From assembly GCA_046541195.1 (NCBI GenBank), contig JBKHDT010000002.1:16186-80185 (forward strand): a stretch of DNA of 64,000 nucleotides, given 5' to 3'. Shown one piece after another: positions 16,757 through 25,458 of the stretch. A program made the translations under genes and the position numbers. How positions within the stretch are numbered: the first letter of the stretch is position 1; the number at the start of each line of letters is the position of its first letter. Source of the DNA: JBKHDT01 sp046541195 (GTDB lineage Bacteria > Pseudomonadota > Gammaproteobacteria > Halothiobacillales > Halothiobacillaceae). The notes below the pieces were generated by a model, which ran no database searches, had not been told where the DNA came from, and worked only from the letters and a program-made list of their open reading frames with translations.

Positions 16757-18287
16757 ACCCGCGCCGGTCACGACACCCGACCTGCACGCACTGCTCGGAC
16801 AGCACTTCGGGTTCGGGGCCTTCCGCCCCATGCAGGAGCAGATCATCCACGCGGTGCTGTCCGGCGAGGATGCCCTGGCGGTCATGCCCACCGGGGGCGG
16901 CAAGTCGCTGTGCTACCAGCTCCCGGCGCTGGCAACCGGCGGACTCGCGGTCGTGGTTTCGCCCCTGGTATCGCTCATGCAGGACCAGGTCAACGCCCTG
17001 CGCGACCGGGGCATTGCCGCGGCCTGCCTGCATGCCGGCATCTCCCGCGACGAATACCAAAAAATCACCCGGAGCGTGAACGAGGGCCGACTGCGGCTGC
17101 TGTACGCCTCACCCGAGCGCCTGCTGATGCCGGGCACCCTCGCCTGGCTGCGCCAGCGGCAACCGACGATGCTGGCCATCGACGAGGCCCACTGCATCTC
17201 GCAGTGGGGACACGACTTCCGCCCCGAATATCTTCGCCTGGCCGAACTGGCCCGCCACTTCCCGAATGCCCCGCGGCTGGCACTGACCGCGACTGCGGAC
17301 GAGACTACCCGGCGCGAGATCCTCCAAAGGCTGGACATGCCGACCGCGCGCCGCTTTGTCAGCAGCTTCGACCGGCCCAACCTGCGCTACCGGATCGAGA
17401 CGCATGACGGCGACGGCCGCAAGCGGCTGCTCTCGCTGATTCGCAAGCATCACTCCGGGCGGACCGGCGTGGTTTACTGCCTGTCACGAAAGCGGGTCGA
17501 GTCCGTGGCCGAATGGCTGCGGACGCGAGGCATTCATGCACTGGCGTACCATGCCGGCCTGCCTGCCGAAACGCGCACCGAGATCCTGCGGCGTTTCCGT
17601 GACGAGACGGGCCTGGTGGTCGTCGCGACCGTGGCCTTCGGCATGGGCATCGACAAGCCGGACGTGCGTTTCGTGGCGCATCTCAACCTGCCGCGCAGCA
17701 TTGAGGCCTACTATCAGGAAACCGGCCGGGCCGGGCGCGACGGCCTGCCGGCAGACGCCTGGATGATCCTCGGCCCGGACGACTCGGACCTGCTCGAGCG
17801 GATGATCGAGCGCTCTGGGGCCAACCCCGTGCAAAAGCGCGTAGCGCGCCACAAGCTGATGGCCCTGATCGGACTCTGCGAGTCTGCCGGGTGCCGCAGG
17901 CAGGCGCTGCTCGGCTACTTCGGACAGGACGCACCCCAGACCTGCGGCAACTGCGACAACTGCCTGGACCGTGCCCGACCGGAGGATGTCACCGAGGCTG
18001 CACGCAAGGCGCTTTCCTGCGTGTACCGCGCCAAGGGCGCCACGGACGTGCCGCATCTGGTCCGGGTTCTGCGCGGAGAAACCGATGCCCGCATCCGCGC
18101 GCTCGGCCACCATGACCTGAGCACCTTCGGCATCGGGCGCGACCTGTCCTGGCCCGACTGGGAGCTGCTGTTCCGCCAGCTGGCCGCCCGAGGCCTGCTG
18201 GTCGTGGACGGGCTGGACGAGGGTCGGCCGGGGCTTTCGCCACGCTGCCGGCCACTGCTGCAGGGGCAGACCCGCCTGCAGGTCTGA
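16746..18287 (+). CDS. recQ: ATP-dependent DNA helicase RecQ (no HRDC domain)
   Basis: 3'-5' superfamily 2 helicase in RecF-type recombination and fork repair. Seen: 513 aa from MPHEPAPVTT; Walker A MPTGGGKSLCYQLPAL, DEAH-type box AIDEAHCISQWGHDFRPEY, ALTATADETTR, motif VI QETGRAGRDGLPADAW, and the zinc cluster CRRQALLGYFG ... CGNCDNCLD. An RQC winged-helix segment ends at DGLDEGRPGLSP. The protein stops there, about 95 residues short of E. coli RecQ, so the C-terminal HRDC domain is missing. The start overlaps the ykgJ-like gene. Confidence 0.93.
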   Translation: MPHEPAPVTTPDLHALLGQHFGFGAFRPMQEQIIHAVLSGEDALAVMPTGGGKSLCYQLPALATGGLAVVVSPLVSLMQDQVNALRDRGIAAACLHAGISRDEYQKITRSVNEGRLRLLYASPERLLMPGTLAWLRQRQPTMLAIDEAHCISQWGHDFRPEYLRLAELARHFPNAPRLALTATADETTRREILQRLDMPTARRFVSSFDRPNLRYRIETHDGDGRKRLLSLIRKHHSGRTGVVYCLSRKRVESVAEWLRTRGIHALAYHAGLPAETRTEILRRFRDETGLVVVATVAFGMGIDKPDVRFVAHLNLPRSIEAYYQETGRAGRDGLPADAWMILGPDDSDLLERMIERSGANPVQKRVARHKLMALIGLCESAGCRRQALLGYFGQDAPQTCGNCDNCLDRARPEDVTEAARKALSCVYRAKGATDVPHLVRVLRGETDARIRALGHHDLSTFGIGRDLSWPDWELLFRQLAARGLLVVDGLDEGRPGLSPRCRPLLQGQTRLQV

Positions 18288-18335
18288 AGGCCCGCCGGGG
18301 CAACCGGGGCGAATGCCCGGCGCCCTGCAGCCTCG

Positions 18336-18890
18336 TCAGCGAGACAGGTCGTTCTCGACCCGCGCGCGGACCTCGGAGCCTTCGAGCGACTCGAGCAGCG
18401 CGAGCGCGAAGTCCATCGCGGTGCCCGGGCCGCGAGAAGTGATCAGCGGCCCGTCGATCTCGACCGCGCTCCCCGTGGCCTGCCCGTCGGCCGTTTTTTC
18501 GTCGTCCAGTGCGCCCGGGTAATGCGTGAACCGCCGCCCGCCGAGCAGCCCGGCACGCAGCAGGACTTTCGGCGCGGCGCAGATCGCGCCGACACGCCGC
18601 CCGGCCTGCCACTGTGCCTGCAGCAGTTCGATCACCCGCGGGTCGTCCCGCAGGGTGTCCGCGCCCGGCTGACCACCGGGCAGCACGACCAGGTCGAACC
18701 CCTCGGGCGCGTTCCTCAGGTCATTGAGTGACAGGTCGGGCACGATGACGGTGCCCCGCGAGCCGCGCAGGGGGCCTGCCACCAGCCCGGCGACCACGAC
18801 CTCCACGTCCCCCCGTCGCAGCAGGTCGATGACGGTCACGGCCTCAAGCTCCTCGAAGCCCTCGGCAATCAGGATCAATGCCTTGCTCAT
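18336..18890 (-). CDS. DJ-1/PfpI family protein (YajL-like)
   Basis: 184 aa of the DJ-1/ThiJ/PfpI superfamily; homologues are linked to oxidative-stress protection, chaperone or glyoxalase-like activity (known). Seen: MSKALILIAEGFEELEAVTV with the conserved Glu, LVVLPGGQPGADTL, and the nucleophile elbow VGAICAAPKVLL with its Cys, then RFTHYPG and TSRGPGTAMDFALALLE. The start is set by AGGAGG 8 nt upstream; the open frame to 18995 is not supported. Transcribed alone, between recQ (convergent) and ctpA (same strand). Confidence 0.92.
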   Translation of the reverse strand: MSKALILIAEGFEELEAVTVIDLLRRGDVEVVVAGLVAGPLRGSRGTVIVPDLSLNDLRNAPEGFDLVVLPGGQPGADTLRDDPRVIELLQAQWQAGRRVGAICAAPKVLLRAGLLGGRRFTHYPGALDDEKTADGQATGSAVEIDGPLITSRGPGTAMDFALALLESLEGSEVRARVENDLSR

Positions 18891-19033
18891 GTCGTATCCC
18901 TCCTGATGCGCAACGCCCCGGCAGCGGGCCAGGGCGTTGCGGGTGACGGCCGAAGAAAACTCCGACCTTTTCTCAAGTCTGCCCCCCCAATCCATGAACC
19001 GGCGCCCGCTCCGGCAGCGCCGGGTACGGACTC

Positions 19034-19075
19034 GTTCATGGCCTGTTCATGGCCTGTTCATGGCCTGTTCAGGCC
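19034..19075. repeat. 11-bp tandem repeat, 3.8 copies
   Basis: Three perfect copies of GTTCATGGCCT (19034-19066) plus GTTCAGGCC. It lies just downstream of the ctpA stop on the minus strand. A simple slippage-prone array; no coding role is seen. Confidence 0.9.
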
Positions 19076-19089
19076 GGGGGCGCTGCGCA

Positions 19090-20424
19090 TCAACGACGGC
19101 TTACGATCACCATGCCCTTGAGCAGGTTCAGTGACTCGTAGAGCAGGTAATCGGTGTCGATCAGCGGCTCGCCGTCGCGGTCAACCGCCATCTCGCGCTT
19201 TTCCCTGTCCCCGTTCTGCACGTCCTCGGAATCACCGGACAGGTGCCCGCTGAGACTCGACTCGGAGAACCGGGGGCGGTCCTCGCCCCGGGTCACCTGC
19301 AGCGGCGCCAGAAAGACATCCGGCTCGATTCCGTCGGCCTGGATCGAGCGTCCGGAAGGCGTGTAATAGCGTGCCGTGGTCAGCTTGATGGCGCCTCCGC
19401 CACTGAGCTCCTGAATGGACTGCACCGACCCCTTGCCGAAGGTCCGCTCACCCGCGATCAGCGCACGCCCCTCATCCTGCAGTGCCCCGGCCACGATCTC
19501 GGAGGCAGAGGCCGAGCCACCGTTGACCAGCACCACGATGGGCGCGCCATCGAGCATGTCGCCGGGACGCGCGTTGAACTTCATGTCCGAGTCCTCGACA
19601 CGCCCGTCGGTGTAGACGATCAGCCCCTCGTCCATAAAGGCATCGGCGACGCCCACCGCGCCCTGCAAGACCCCACCGGGGTTGTTGCGCAGGTCGAGCA
19701 CGATGCCGTCCAGAGGGCCCTCGTTATCTTCGCGCAGGTCATTGAGGGCCTGACGCATCTGCTCTACCGTCCCCGTCTGGAACTGCGTGATCCTCAGGTA
19801 CCCGTAGCCCGGCTCCATCATGTGTGCGCGCACGCTGCGCACCCGGATCACGTCACGCTCGATGGTGACCTCGAACGGCGCATCCTCGCCTTCCCGAACG
19901 ACCGTCAGCTCGATTTCCGTACCCGGCTCGCCCCGCATTCTCTCGACGGCGTCGGCAAGGGTCATGCCTCGGGTGGATTCACCGTCGATGCGCACGATCA
20001 TGTCGCCGCCAAGGATACCGGCACGCTCGGCGGGCGTGTCGTCGATGGGCGCGACCACCTTGACGAAACCGTCCTCCATGCCGACTTCGATACCCAACCC
20101 ACCGAATGTGCCCGAGGTCCCCTCGCGCAGCTGCTTGAATTCGTCGAGATCCAGGTAGTTCGAATGCGGGTCCAGGCCAGCGAGCATGCCGCGGATCGCG
20201 TGATCGAACAGTTCCTCGTCGTCTACCTCATCGACATAGTCACTCTTGATGCGTGCCAGGACGTCGGTGAAGATCCTCAGCTCCTCCAGCGGCAATGCCG
20301 CCGAGGACGTGTCCGTCGAGTCACGTTCGGCCACCGCATTCACCGCGAGGGCCGCCGTAAAGCCTAGGGCCAGGCCGGCGGCCAGCCAGGTCATCTTGAA
20401 AAACCGGTTACTCATTTCCTGCAT
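19090..20424 (-). CDS. ctpA: C-terminal processing peptidase, S41 family
   Basis: Periplasmic serine protease of the CtpA/Prc family. Seen: 444 aa; N-terminal signal/anchor (FKMTWLAAGLALGFTAALAVNA), a PDZ domain around 90-180 (GTFGGLGIEVGMEDGFVKVV ... AGILGGDMIVRIDG), and the S41 catalytic core with LDLRNNPGG, nucleophile Ser in NGGSASASEIVAGAL and general-base Lys in TFGKGSVQ. The acidic C-terminal tail is variable. It follows envC on the same strand with a 330-nt gap, the widespread envC-ctpA arrangement that implies a role in cell-wall remodelling. MSNRFF three codons in is an alternative start. Confidence 0.95.
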   Translation of the reverse strand: MQEMSNRFFKMTWLAAGLALGFTAALAVNAVAERDSTDTSSAALPLEELRIFTDVLARIKSDYVDEVDDEELFDHAIRGMLAGLDPHSNYLDLDEFKQLREGTSGTFGGLGIEVGMEDGFVKVVAPIDDTPAERAGILGGDMIVRIDGESTRGMTLADAVERMRGEPGTEIELTVVREGEDAPFEVTIERDVIRVRSVRAHMMEPGYGYLRITQFQTGTVEQMRQALNDLREDNEGPLDGIVLDLRNNPGGVLQGAVGVADAFMDEGLIVYTDGRVEDSDMKFNARPGDMLDGAPIVVLVNGGSASASEIVAGALQDEGRALIAGERTFGKGSVQSIQELSGGGAIKLTTARYYTPSGRSIQADGIEPDVFLAPLQVTRGEDRPRFSESSLSGHLSGDSEDVQNGDREKREMAVDRDGEPLIDTDYLLYESLNLLKGMVIVSRR

Positions 20425-20754
20425 ATCACTCGCTGAATCGCCCGGGTTTGCAGCCCCCGGAAGTTGTCTTGTCGGCGCACCGTGAAAACCCCGCGCGCCC
20501 GTCGCATGCCGCCCGGCCGAAGCTCGCAGACCTTCGGCCGCACCGGTCCAGCCGCCTGCTGCGACTTTGTCCCGGCTCGTCGCGCAAGTGTACCACTGGC
20601 CCGGGCACCTACCCCGTCAAGACCTGCCCGTCACGACGGCGGACAGGGACCGACCGGCCGCAGGCCGCGTCTGCGAAGACCTGCTCCGCCCCCGGGTGCC
20701 GTTCCCGGTCAGACGGTCACGGGAGAAAATAATTCCCCTGGTGCCCAGACCGGG
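20425..20754. other. 330-nt spacer between envC and ctpA
   Basis: No gene, hairpin or recognisable promoter; presumably holds the ctpA promoter on the minus strand. Confidence 0.45.
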
Positions 20755-21921
20755 TCAGCCGGCACCGGCCCGCGACTCGCGAAACGGCTTCCAGCTGGCC
20801 GGATCGACCGGGCGGTTGCCTTTGCGCACCTCGAAATAAAGGCCCGGCTCGGCTCGGCCCGCCGTGCGCCCGGACTCCGCAAGAATCTGGCCGCGCTGCA
20901 CCCGGTCACCTTCGGCAACCCGCAGCCGGATATTGTGGGCATACAGACTCAGGTATCCGCCGGAATGACGCAGAATCACCATCTGCCCAAGTCCCGACAT
21001 CCAGTCTGCAAAGACAACCTGCCCCTGGGCCACCGCCCGAACCGGCATCCCCCGCTGCGTCTCGAAAAACAGCCCCTCGGACTTGAGGTCGCCGACGCCC
21101 AGGGCCGCACCGTAGCCGCGAAGCACTTTGGCCAGGACGGGAATCCCGTTCTCGTCCACCGGGCCAGCCGGTCCTTGCGGCGCCGGTGCTTCGACGCGCG
21201 GTTCGGGCTCGGCCTCGATGCGCGCAAGCTCGGCTTCCATGCGGGCCTTGCGGTTGCGCAGGTCGGCCAGCCGCGCCTGGCCATCGGCCAGCTGCTCCTC
21301 AAGCTCGGACACCCCGGCGCTTCGACGCGCGCTTGCCGCCTCAAGACTTTTCTTGCGCGCTTCGAGCCGGCCTGTGGTTTCCGCCAGTTGCCGTGACTGT
21401 TCCTCGATCGCCGCCTCGACCTCTGCCAGTTCGGCGCGCGCAGTCTGCCAGCCGGCCAGCTCCGCGCGAATGGGCGCGATCAGGTAGCGCAGATAAAGCA
21501 GGTCCCGCTGCGTATCGAGCGGATCAGAATCGCCAAGCAGCAATTCGATCACGCCCCGGTCGCCGAGACGGTAAGCCACCTGGAGATGATCCTTCAATGA
21601 TTCGGAAAGTGCATCGACACGCGCCGCCAGGGCACTTCGATCGGCACGCAACGCCTCCTGCCTGGCCACCAGTCGCGCCCGCTCGGCTGAGAGCGCCTCG
21701 ATCCGTTCATTGACCGTGGCCATCTCACGCTCGGCGGACTCGACCCGTGCGCGCAGGGCCTCCACCCGCTCGCCGATCGATGCCAGTTCATGCGACTGGC
21801 GCTCGATGCGGTCGTCGATGCTCGGCTCGGCCTTGACCACCGTGAACGGCAAGACGGCGATGAGCAGCGCCAGGACGGGCCCGCCCGCCCGCATCGGGCG
21901 AATTTTCCTGCACAAATTCAT
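20755..21921 (-). CDS. envC: Murein hydrolase activator EnvC
   Basis: Periplasmic coiled-coil/LytM factor that activates AmiA/AmiB amidases at division. Seen: 388 aa; signal peptide (VLALLIAVLPFTVVKA), long coiled coil about residues 35-245 rich in E/R/A heptads, then a LytM (M23) domain with VVFADWMSGLGQMVILRH and GYLSLYAHN. As in E. coli EnvC the LytM domain keeps the fold motifs but lacks the full zinc-ligand set of active peptidases, consistent with an activator. Usually gpmI is upstream; here a divergent arsR-type gene replaces it. Confidence 0.94.
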   Translation of the reverse strand: MNLCRKIRPMRAGGPVLALLIAVLPFTVVKAEPSIDDRIERQSHELASIGERVEALRARVESAEREMATVNERIEALSAERARLVARQEALRADRSALAARVDALSESLKDHLQVAYRLGDRGVIELLLGDSDPLDTQRDLLYLRYLIAPIRAELAGWQTARAELAEVEAAIEEQSRQLAETTGRLEARKKSLEAASARRSAGVSELEEQLADGQARLADLRNRKARMEAELARIEAEPEPRVEAPAPQGPAGPVDENGIPVLAKVLRGYGAALGVGDLKSEGLFFETQRGMPVRAVAQGQVVFADWMSGLGQMVILRHSGGYLSLYAHNIRLRVAEGDRVQRGQILAESGRTAGRAEPGLYFEVRKGNRPVDPASWKPFRESRAGAG

Positions 21922-22067
21922 GCGACAGCCGGTTGAATAAAGGTTAGAATTCTACGCAAATTGCCACCCCGAAGCGCGTACTGCGCGGTGCGAAAAAAAG
22001 GATGCCTCGTACCCGGCACGCTTTTTGGCGCGGACCCCAACCGTAACCGGCCGGATTCCCACGACTC

Positions 22068-22397
22068 ATGATGCTCGACGACGACAGTTGCACGCCACGG
22101 CTGATGGCCAAGACAGAGGACATCGAGCGGGCCTCCCGCTCGCTCAAGGCGATGTCGCATCCGCTTCGCCTGAAGATACTCTGCGTCCTGGGCGAGAACG
22201 AGGTCAGCGTTCAGGAAATCGTCGCGGCGGTAGGCACGACCCAGAGCAATATCTCGCAACACCTGGCCATCCTGCGCGACAAGGGCATTCTGGCCTCGCG
22301 CAAGGACGCCAACCGGGTGTTCTACCGGGTATCCGATGCCCGCACGTTGCGACTGATCGGCATGATGCAGGAAGTCTTCTGCCCAAACCTGTCGTAA
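22068..22397 (+). CDS. ArsR-family regulator with SqrR/BigR-like dithiol
   Basis: 109-aa winged-helix repressor. Seen: ALKAMSHPLRLKILCVLGE-type helix (here SLKAMSHPLRLKILCVL), recognition segment TTQSNISQHLAILRDKGIL, wing RKDANRVFYRV. The only cysteines besides Cys8 are Cys39 and Cys105, 66 residues apart. Known persulfide sensors SqrR (C41/C107) and BigR (C42/C108) have the same spacing and position. ArsR arsenic sites (CVC) and SmtB zinc sites are absent. With the YgaP-like membrane protein and rhodanese downstream this suggests a reactive-sulfur sensor (inference). The start could be either of two consecutive ATGs. Confidence 0.85.
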   Translation: MMLDDDSCTPRLMAKTEDIERASRSLKAMSHPLRLKILCVLGENEVSVQEIVAAVGTTQSNISQHLAILRDKGILASRKDANRVFYRVSDARTLRLIGMMQEVFCPNLS

Positions 22398-22558
22398 CGG
22401 GACCGGCCGGCATGCCCGGCCCGGTCGTTCACGAATCCATGCGATGATCGTGTGCGGCGGCAGGCGGGCCGGTCAAGGCCATTGCGACCGACGGCGCCTC
22501 GACCGGCACGACCCGAGGGCAAAATGCACATCATCAAGACCCAGAGGAGAAAAACCAC

Positions 22559-22771
22559 ATGACCACTGATCGAATCGTACGAATTGTCGCCGGCGCCATG
22601 ATCATGCTGACCTTGATCCTGGCCCACGTGACCGGCCAGGCGAACCTGGGTCAGCTCAGCTGGCTGTGGCTGACCGCCTTCATCGGCCTGAACCTGTTCC
22701 AGAGTGGCTTTACCCGTTTTTGCCCACTTGACTCGATTCTTGAGAAAATGGGCGTTCGCCGGGCGAGCTGA
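22559..22771 (+). CDS. YgaP-like (DUF2892) membrane protein
   Basis: 70 aa. Seen: two hydrophobic helices (VAGAMIMLTLILAHV, about 10-24, and LSWLWLTAFIGLNLFQSGF) and the family end FTRFCPLDSILEKMGVR with one cysteine. This is the free-standing version of the membrane part of the rhodanese YgaP. Function is not established; it occurs with rhodaneses and ArsR regulators in sulfur-related operons (known). 160 nt after the regulator and 200 nt before a rhodanese gene, same strand. Confidence 0.85.
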   Translation: MTTDRIVRIVAGAMIMLTLILAHVTGQANLGQLSWLWLTAFIGLNLFQSGFTRFCPLDSILEKMGVRRAS

Positions 22772-22968
22772 CCCGGTGGACCCGGGCGCAACGATCGCGC
22801 CCGAGCTTGAAAAAACGCTGAAGACAAAAACCGCGCGGGACAAGGCGCATGGCGCCGGGAGCACCCGGGCCAGCGGGGCGGACACAAGCTGCATGCAACG
22901 TGCCGACCTGCCTGTGCAGCCGCCCTCTCGACGGTTTCCTTCACTAAAATGACTGGCAGAGCGGGCCC

Positions 22969-23397
22969 ATGGCTGAGTTCATCGATTTTCTCGCGCGTCA
23001 CTGGATGCTCACCGCGGCGGCGGTCGTGATTGTGGCGATGCTCATTACAACCGAAGTCTTGAAAAAAATGCGCAAGTTCAAGGACGTCTCCGTGACCCAG
23101 GCCGCCCGGATGGTGGGCGACGAGAACACCCTGGTGCTCGACTGCCGCGAACCCGACGAGCACCGGGCGGGCCACATTCGCGGCTGCGTGCTGATCCCGG
23201 TCGGTTCGCTCAAGGAGCGGCTCCAGGAAATCGAGCGGTTTCGGGAAAAGCCGGTACTGGTCTACTGCCGCTCCGGGAACCGCTCGGTCACGGCATCCAA
23301 CATCCTGACCGCTGCCGGCTTCACCGACGTCTCGAACATGCTCGGTGGCATCCAGGCATGGGAAAGCGAAAACTATCCGGTCAAGCGCAAGAAGTGA
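22969..23397 (+). CDS. Membrane-anchored rhodanese (YibN-like)
   Basis: Single-domain sulfurtransferase, 142 aa. Seen: N-terminal transmembrane helix (WMLTAAAVVIVAMLITTEV, about 12-30), then a rhodanese domain with VLDCREPDEHRAGHI and active-site Cys loop VYCRSGNRSV (catalytic Cys about 106), LGGIQAWE near the end. It sits where E. coli has yibN, upstream of a thiol protein, secB and gpsA. The active site faces the cytoplasm or periplasm depending on topology, which I cannot settle. Confidence 0.93.
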   Translation: MAEFIDFLARHWMLTAAAVVIVAMLITTEVLKKMRKFKDVSVTQAARMVGDENTLVLDCREPDEHRAGHIRGCVLIPVGSLKERLQEIERFREKPVLVYCRSGNRSVTASNILTAAGFTDVSNMLGGIQAWESENYPVKRKK

Positions 23398-23419
23398 GCC
23401 CCGGCGACACGGCATGGCC

Positions 23420-23857
23420 ATGAGCGAACAAACCATTCACGTCTCCTGTCCGGGCTGCGGCGCGACAAATCGGGTTCCCCGGGACCGGATCGGCGCCGGC
23501 CAGTGCGGACGCTGCCACGCGCAGCTGTTTCCGGGCAGGCCGATGGAACTCGACCCCGACAGGCTGCAGCGCCAGATCGCCCGCAGTGACCTGCCCCTGC
23601 TGCTCGACTGCTGGGCCGAGTGGTGCGGCCCCTGCCGGATGATCGCGCCCGTACTGGATCAACTGGCGGCCAATCATCCCGGCCTGCGCGTCGGCAAACT
23701 CGATACCGAGCGCCACGGGCAGGTCGCCGCGAGCCTGGGCATTCGCAGCATCCCGACCCTGATCCTGTTTGCGGGCGGCAGGGAAGTTGCACGCAGCAGC
23801 GGCGTGATGTCGCTGGCGCAGCTGGAACAGTGGCTCAGACAACACGGCGGGCTGTGA
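23420..23857 (+). CDS. trxC: Thioredoxin TrxC (zinc-ribbon type)
   Basis: Thioredoxin 2: cytosolic disulfide reductase with an N-terminal zinc ribbon. Seen: 145 aa; CPGCG and CGRCH supply four zinc-binding cysteines (about residues 9-37), then the thioredoxin domain with WCGPCRM active site and SIPTLILFAGG cis-proline region. Start at MSEQTIHV; an ATG two codons earlier (23414) is equally possible and neither has a strong RBS. It occupies the slot held by glutaredoxin grxC in the E. coli yibN-grxC-secB-gpsA cluster. Confidence 0.92.
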   Translation: MSEQTIHVSCPGCGATNRVPRDRIGAGQCGRCHAQLFPGRPMELDPDRLQRQIARSDLPLLLDCWAEWCGPCRMIAPVLDQLAANHPGLRVGKLDTERHGQVAASLGIRSIPTLILFAGGREVARSSGVMSLAQLEQWLRQHGGL

Positions 23858-23915
23858 CCAGCCCGTCCCGCCCGCCTGACTTTCCCGACACACGATTCAA
23901 ACGGAGTGCCCGACC

Positions 23916-24407
23916 ATGGCCGAACAAACCCCGGAAAACGGCGCATCAGCCGGTGAGGACAAGCAGTTCGCGATCCAGAAGATCTACCTGAAGGACTGTT
24001 CCTTCGAGTCTCCGAACTCACCGAAGTCCTTCACGCTCAACGAGTGGAACCCGAACATCAGCGTGCAGGTCGGCAATGCCGCGGCCGGACTGGGCGAAAA
24101 CCAGTACGAGGTCGCCCTGACGATCACGGTGACCGCTTCGCAGGACGAGCAGACCCTGTATCTCGCCGAAGTCCAGTATGCCGGGATCTTCGGCATCACC
24201 GGTTTCGGGCGCCCCGAGCTTGAGCACATGCTCGGCGCCTACTGCCCGAACCTGCTGCTGCCGTACGTACGCGAGTCGGTGTCTGACCTGATCGTCAAGG
24301 GTGGCTTCCCGCAGTACCTGCTGCAACCGATCAACTTCGACGCGCTACTCGCGCAGCACCGCCAGCAGCAGGCCGCGCAGGCGGAAGCACCGGCCACTCC
24401 CCAGTAA
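23916..24407 (+). CDS. secB: Protein-export chaperone SecB
   Basis: Homotetrameric cytosolic chaperone delivering preproteins to SecA. Seen: 163 aa; FAIQKIYLKDCSFESPNSP, YEVALTITVTA, AEVQYAGIFGITG, CPNLLLPYVRESVSDLIVKGGFP and LLQPINFDALLAQ are all strongly conserved SecB blocks. C-terminal tail is Gln/Ala rich. It lies 58 nt after trxC and 12 nt before gpsA, the standard operon order. Confidence 0.98.
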   Translation: MAEQTPENGASAGEDKQFAIQKIYLKDCSFESPNSPKSFTLNEWNPNISVQVGNAAAGLGENQYEVALTITVTASQDEQTLYLAEVQYAGIFGITGFGRPELEHMLGAYCPNLLLPYVRESVSDLIVKGGFPQYLLQPINFDALLAQHRQQQAAQAEAPATPQ

Positions 24408-24419
24408 GACGGCGGCACC

Positions 24420-25418
24420 ATGGAGCACACGACCGTTGTCGTGGGCGCCGGCTCCTGGGGCACGGCGCTCGCCTTGCGCATCGGGCGTGACGGCGCCCCC
24501 GTCTGGCTGGTCGGTCGCGACCGGCAGGTCATGGAAGAAATGGCCGCCCGACGCGAGAACGCACGCTATCTGCCCGGGCACGAGCTTGGTCCGTCGATCC
24601 GCCCGACCACGGACCTGGAGCGCGCGGTGGACGAGGCAGACCAGATCTGGCTTGTGCTGCCCACCAGCGCCATCGCACCCTTCATCGATCAGTGGGGCCA
24701 TGTCCTGCCTGCCGGGGCCGGCTACGTCTCGGCCAGCAAGGGCTTTGAACATGGCACCGGCCGGCGCATCAGCGAGATGATTTCTGACGCGCTGCCGAAC
24801 GCGCCCTTCGCCGTGCTCTCGGGGCCATCGTTCGCGGCCGAGGTCGCGGCGGGCGTTCCCAGCGCGGTGGCCGTGGCCAGTGCCGATCCGAAGTTTGCAC
24901 ACGCGGTGGCGGACCGGGTACACGGGCATCGTTTCCGGGCGTACACCACCAGCGACGTGCTGGGTGTCGAGCTCGGCGGCAGCCTGAAGAACGTGCTGGC
25001 CATTGCCGCCGGAGTCTCGGACGGGTTCCGCTTTGGCGCCAACGCGCGCGCTGCACTGATCACTCGCGGCCTGGCGGAGATCATGCGGCTGGGTGATGCG
25101 ATGGGCGCGCAGCGACAGACACTGATGGGCATGGCCGGCATGGGCGACCTGGTGCTGACCTGCACGGATGACCAGTCCCGCAATCGGCGCCTGGGCCTGC
25201 TGCTGGCCGAGGGCCTCAGCCCGGAGGCGGCCTGCGACCGGATCGGCCAGACCGTCGAAGGCATCCACGCGGCTGCGGAGGTCAGACGCCTGGCGGGCCG
25301 TCACGGTGTCGACATGCCGATCTCGGCGGCGGTGCAGCAGGTACTCTTTGACCACCTGCCCGCCCGCAAGGCCGTCGAGGCGCTCCTCGATCGAGACCAG
25401 CGCGACGAAGGCGTCTGA
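24420..25418 (+). CDS. gpsA: Glycerol-3-phosphate dehydrogenase [NAD(P)+]
   Basis: Reduces dihydroxyacetone phosphate to sn-glycerol 3-phosphate for phospholipid synthesis. Seen: 332 aa; N-terminal dinucleotide fold VVVGAGSWGTALA, VLSGPSFAAEVAAG, catalytic Lys in LGGSLKNVLAIAAG, and RGLAEIMRLGDAMGA plus QTVEGIHAA at the C-terminal helical domain. All conserved sites present and length normal. Last gene of the yibN-trxC-secB-gpsA run. Confidence 0.97.
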   Translation: MEHTTVVVGAGSWGTALALRIGRDGAPVWLVGRDRQVMEEMAARRENARYLPGHELGPSIRPTTDLERAVDEADQIWLVLPTSAIAPFIDQWGHVLPAGAGYVSASKGFEHGTGRRISEMISDALPNAPFAVLSGPSFAAEVAAGVPSAVAVASADPKFAHAVADRVHGHRFRAYTTSDVLGVELGGSLKNVLAIAAGVSDGFRFGANARAALITRGLAEIMRLGDAMGAQRQTLMGMAGMGDLVLTCTDDQSRNRRLGLLLAEGLSPEAACDRIGQTVEGIHAAAEVRRLAGRHGVDMPISAAVQQVLFDHLPARKAVEALLDRDQRDEGV

Positions 25419-25458
25419 CAGACCGCGCGCCGGGAAAGCCGGGCCCCTTGAGCCTGCT

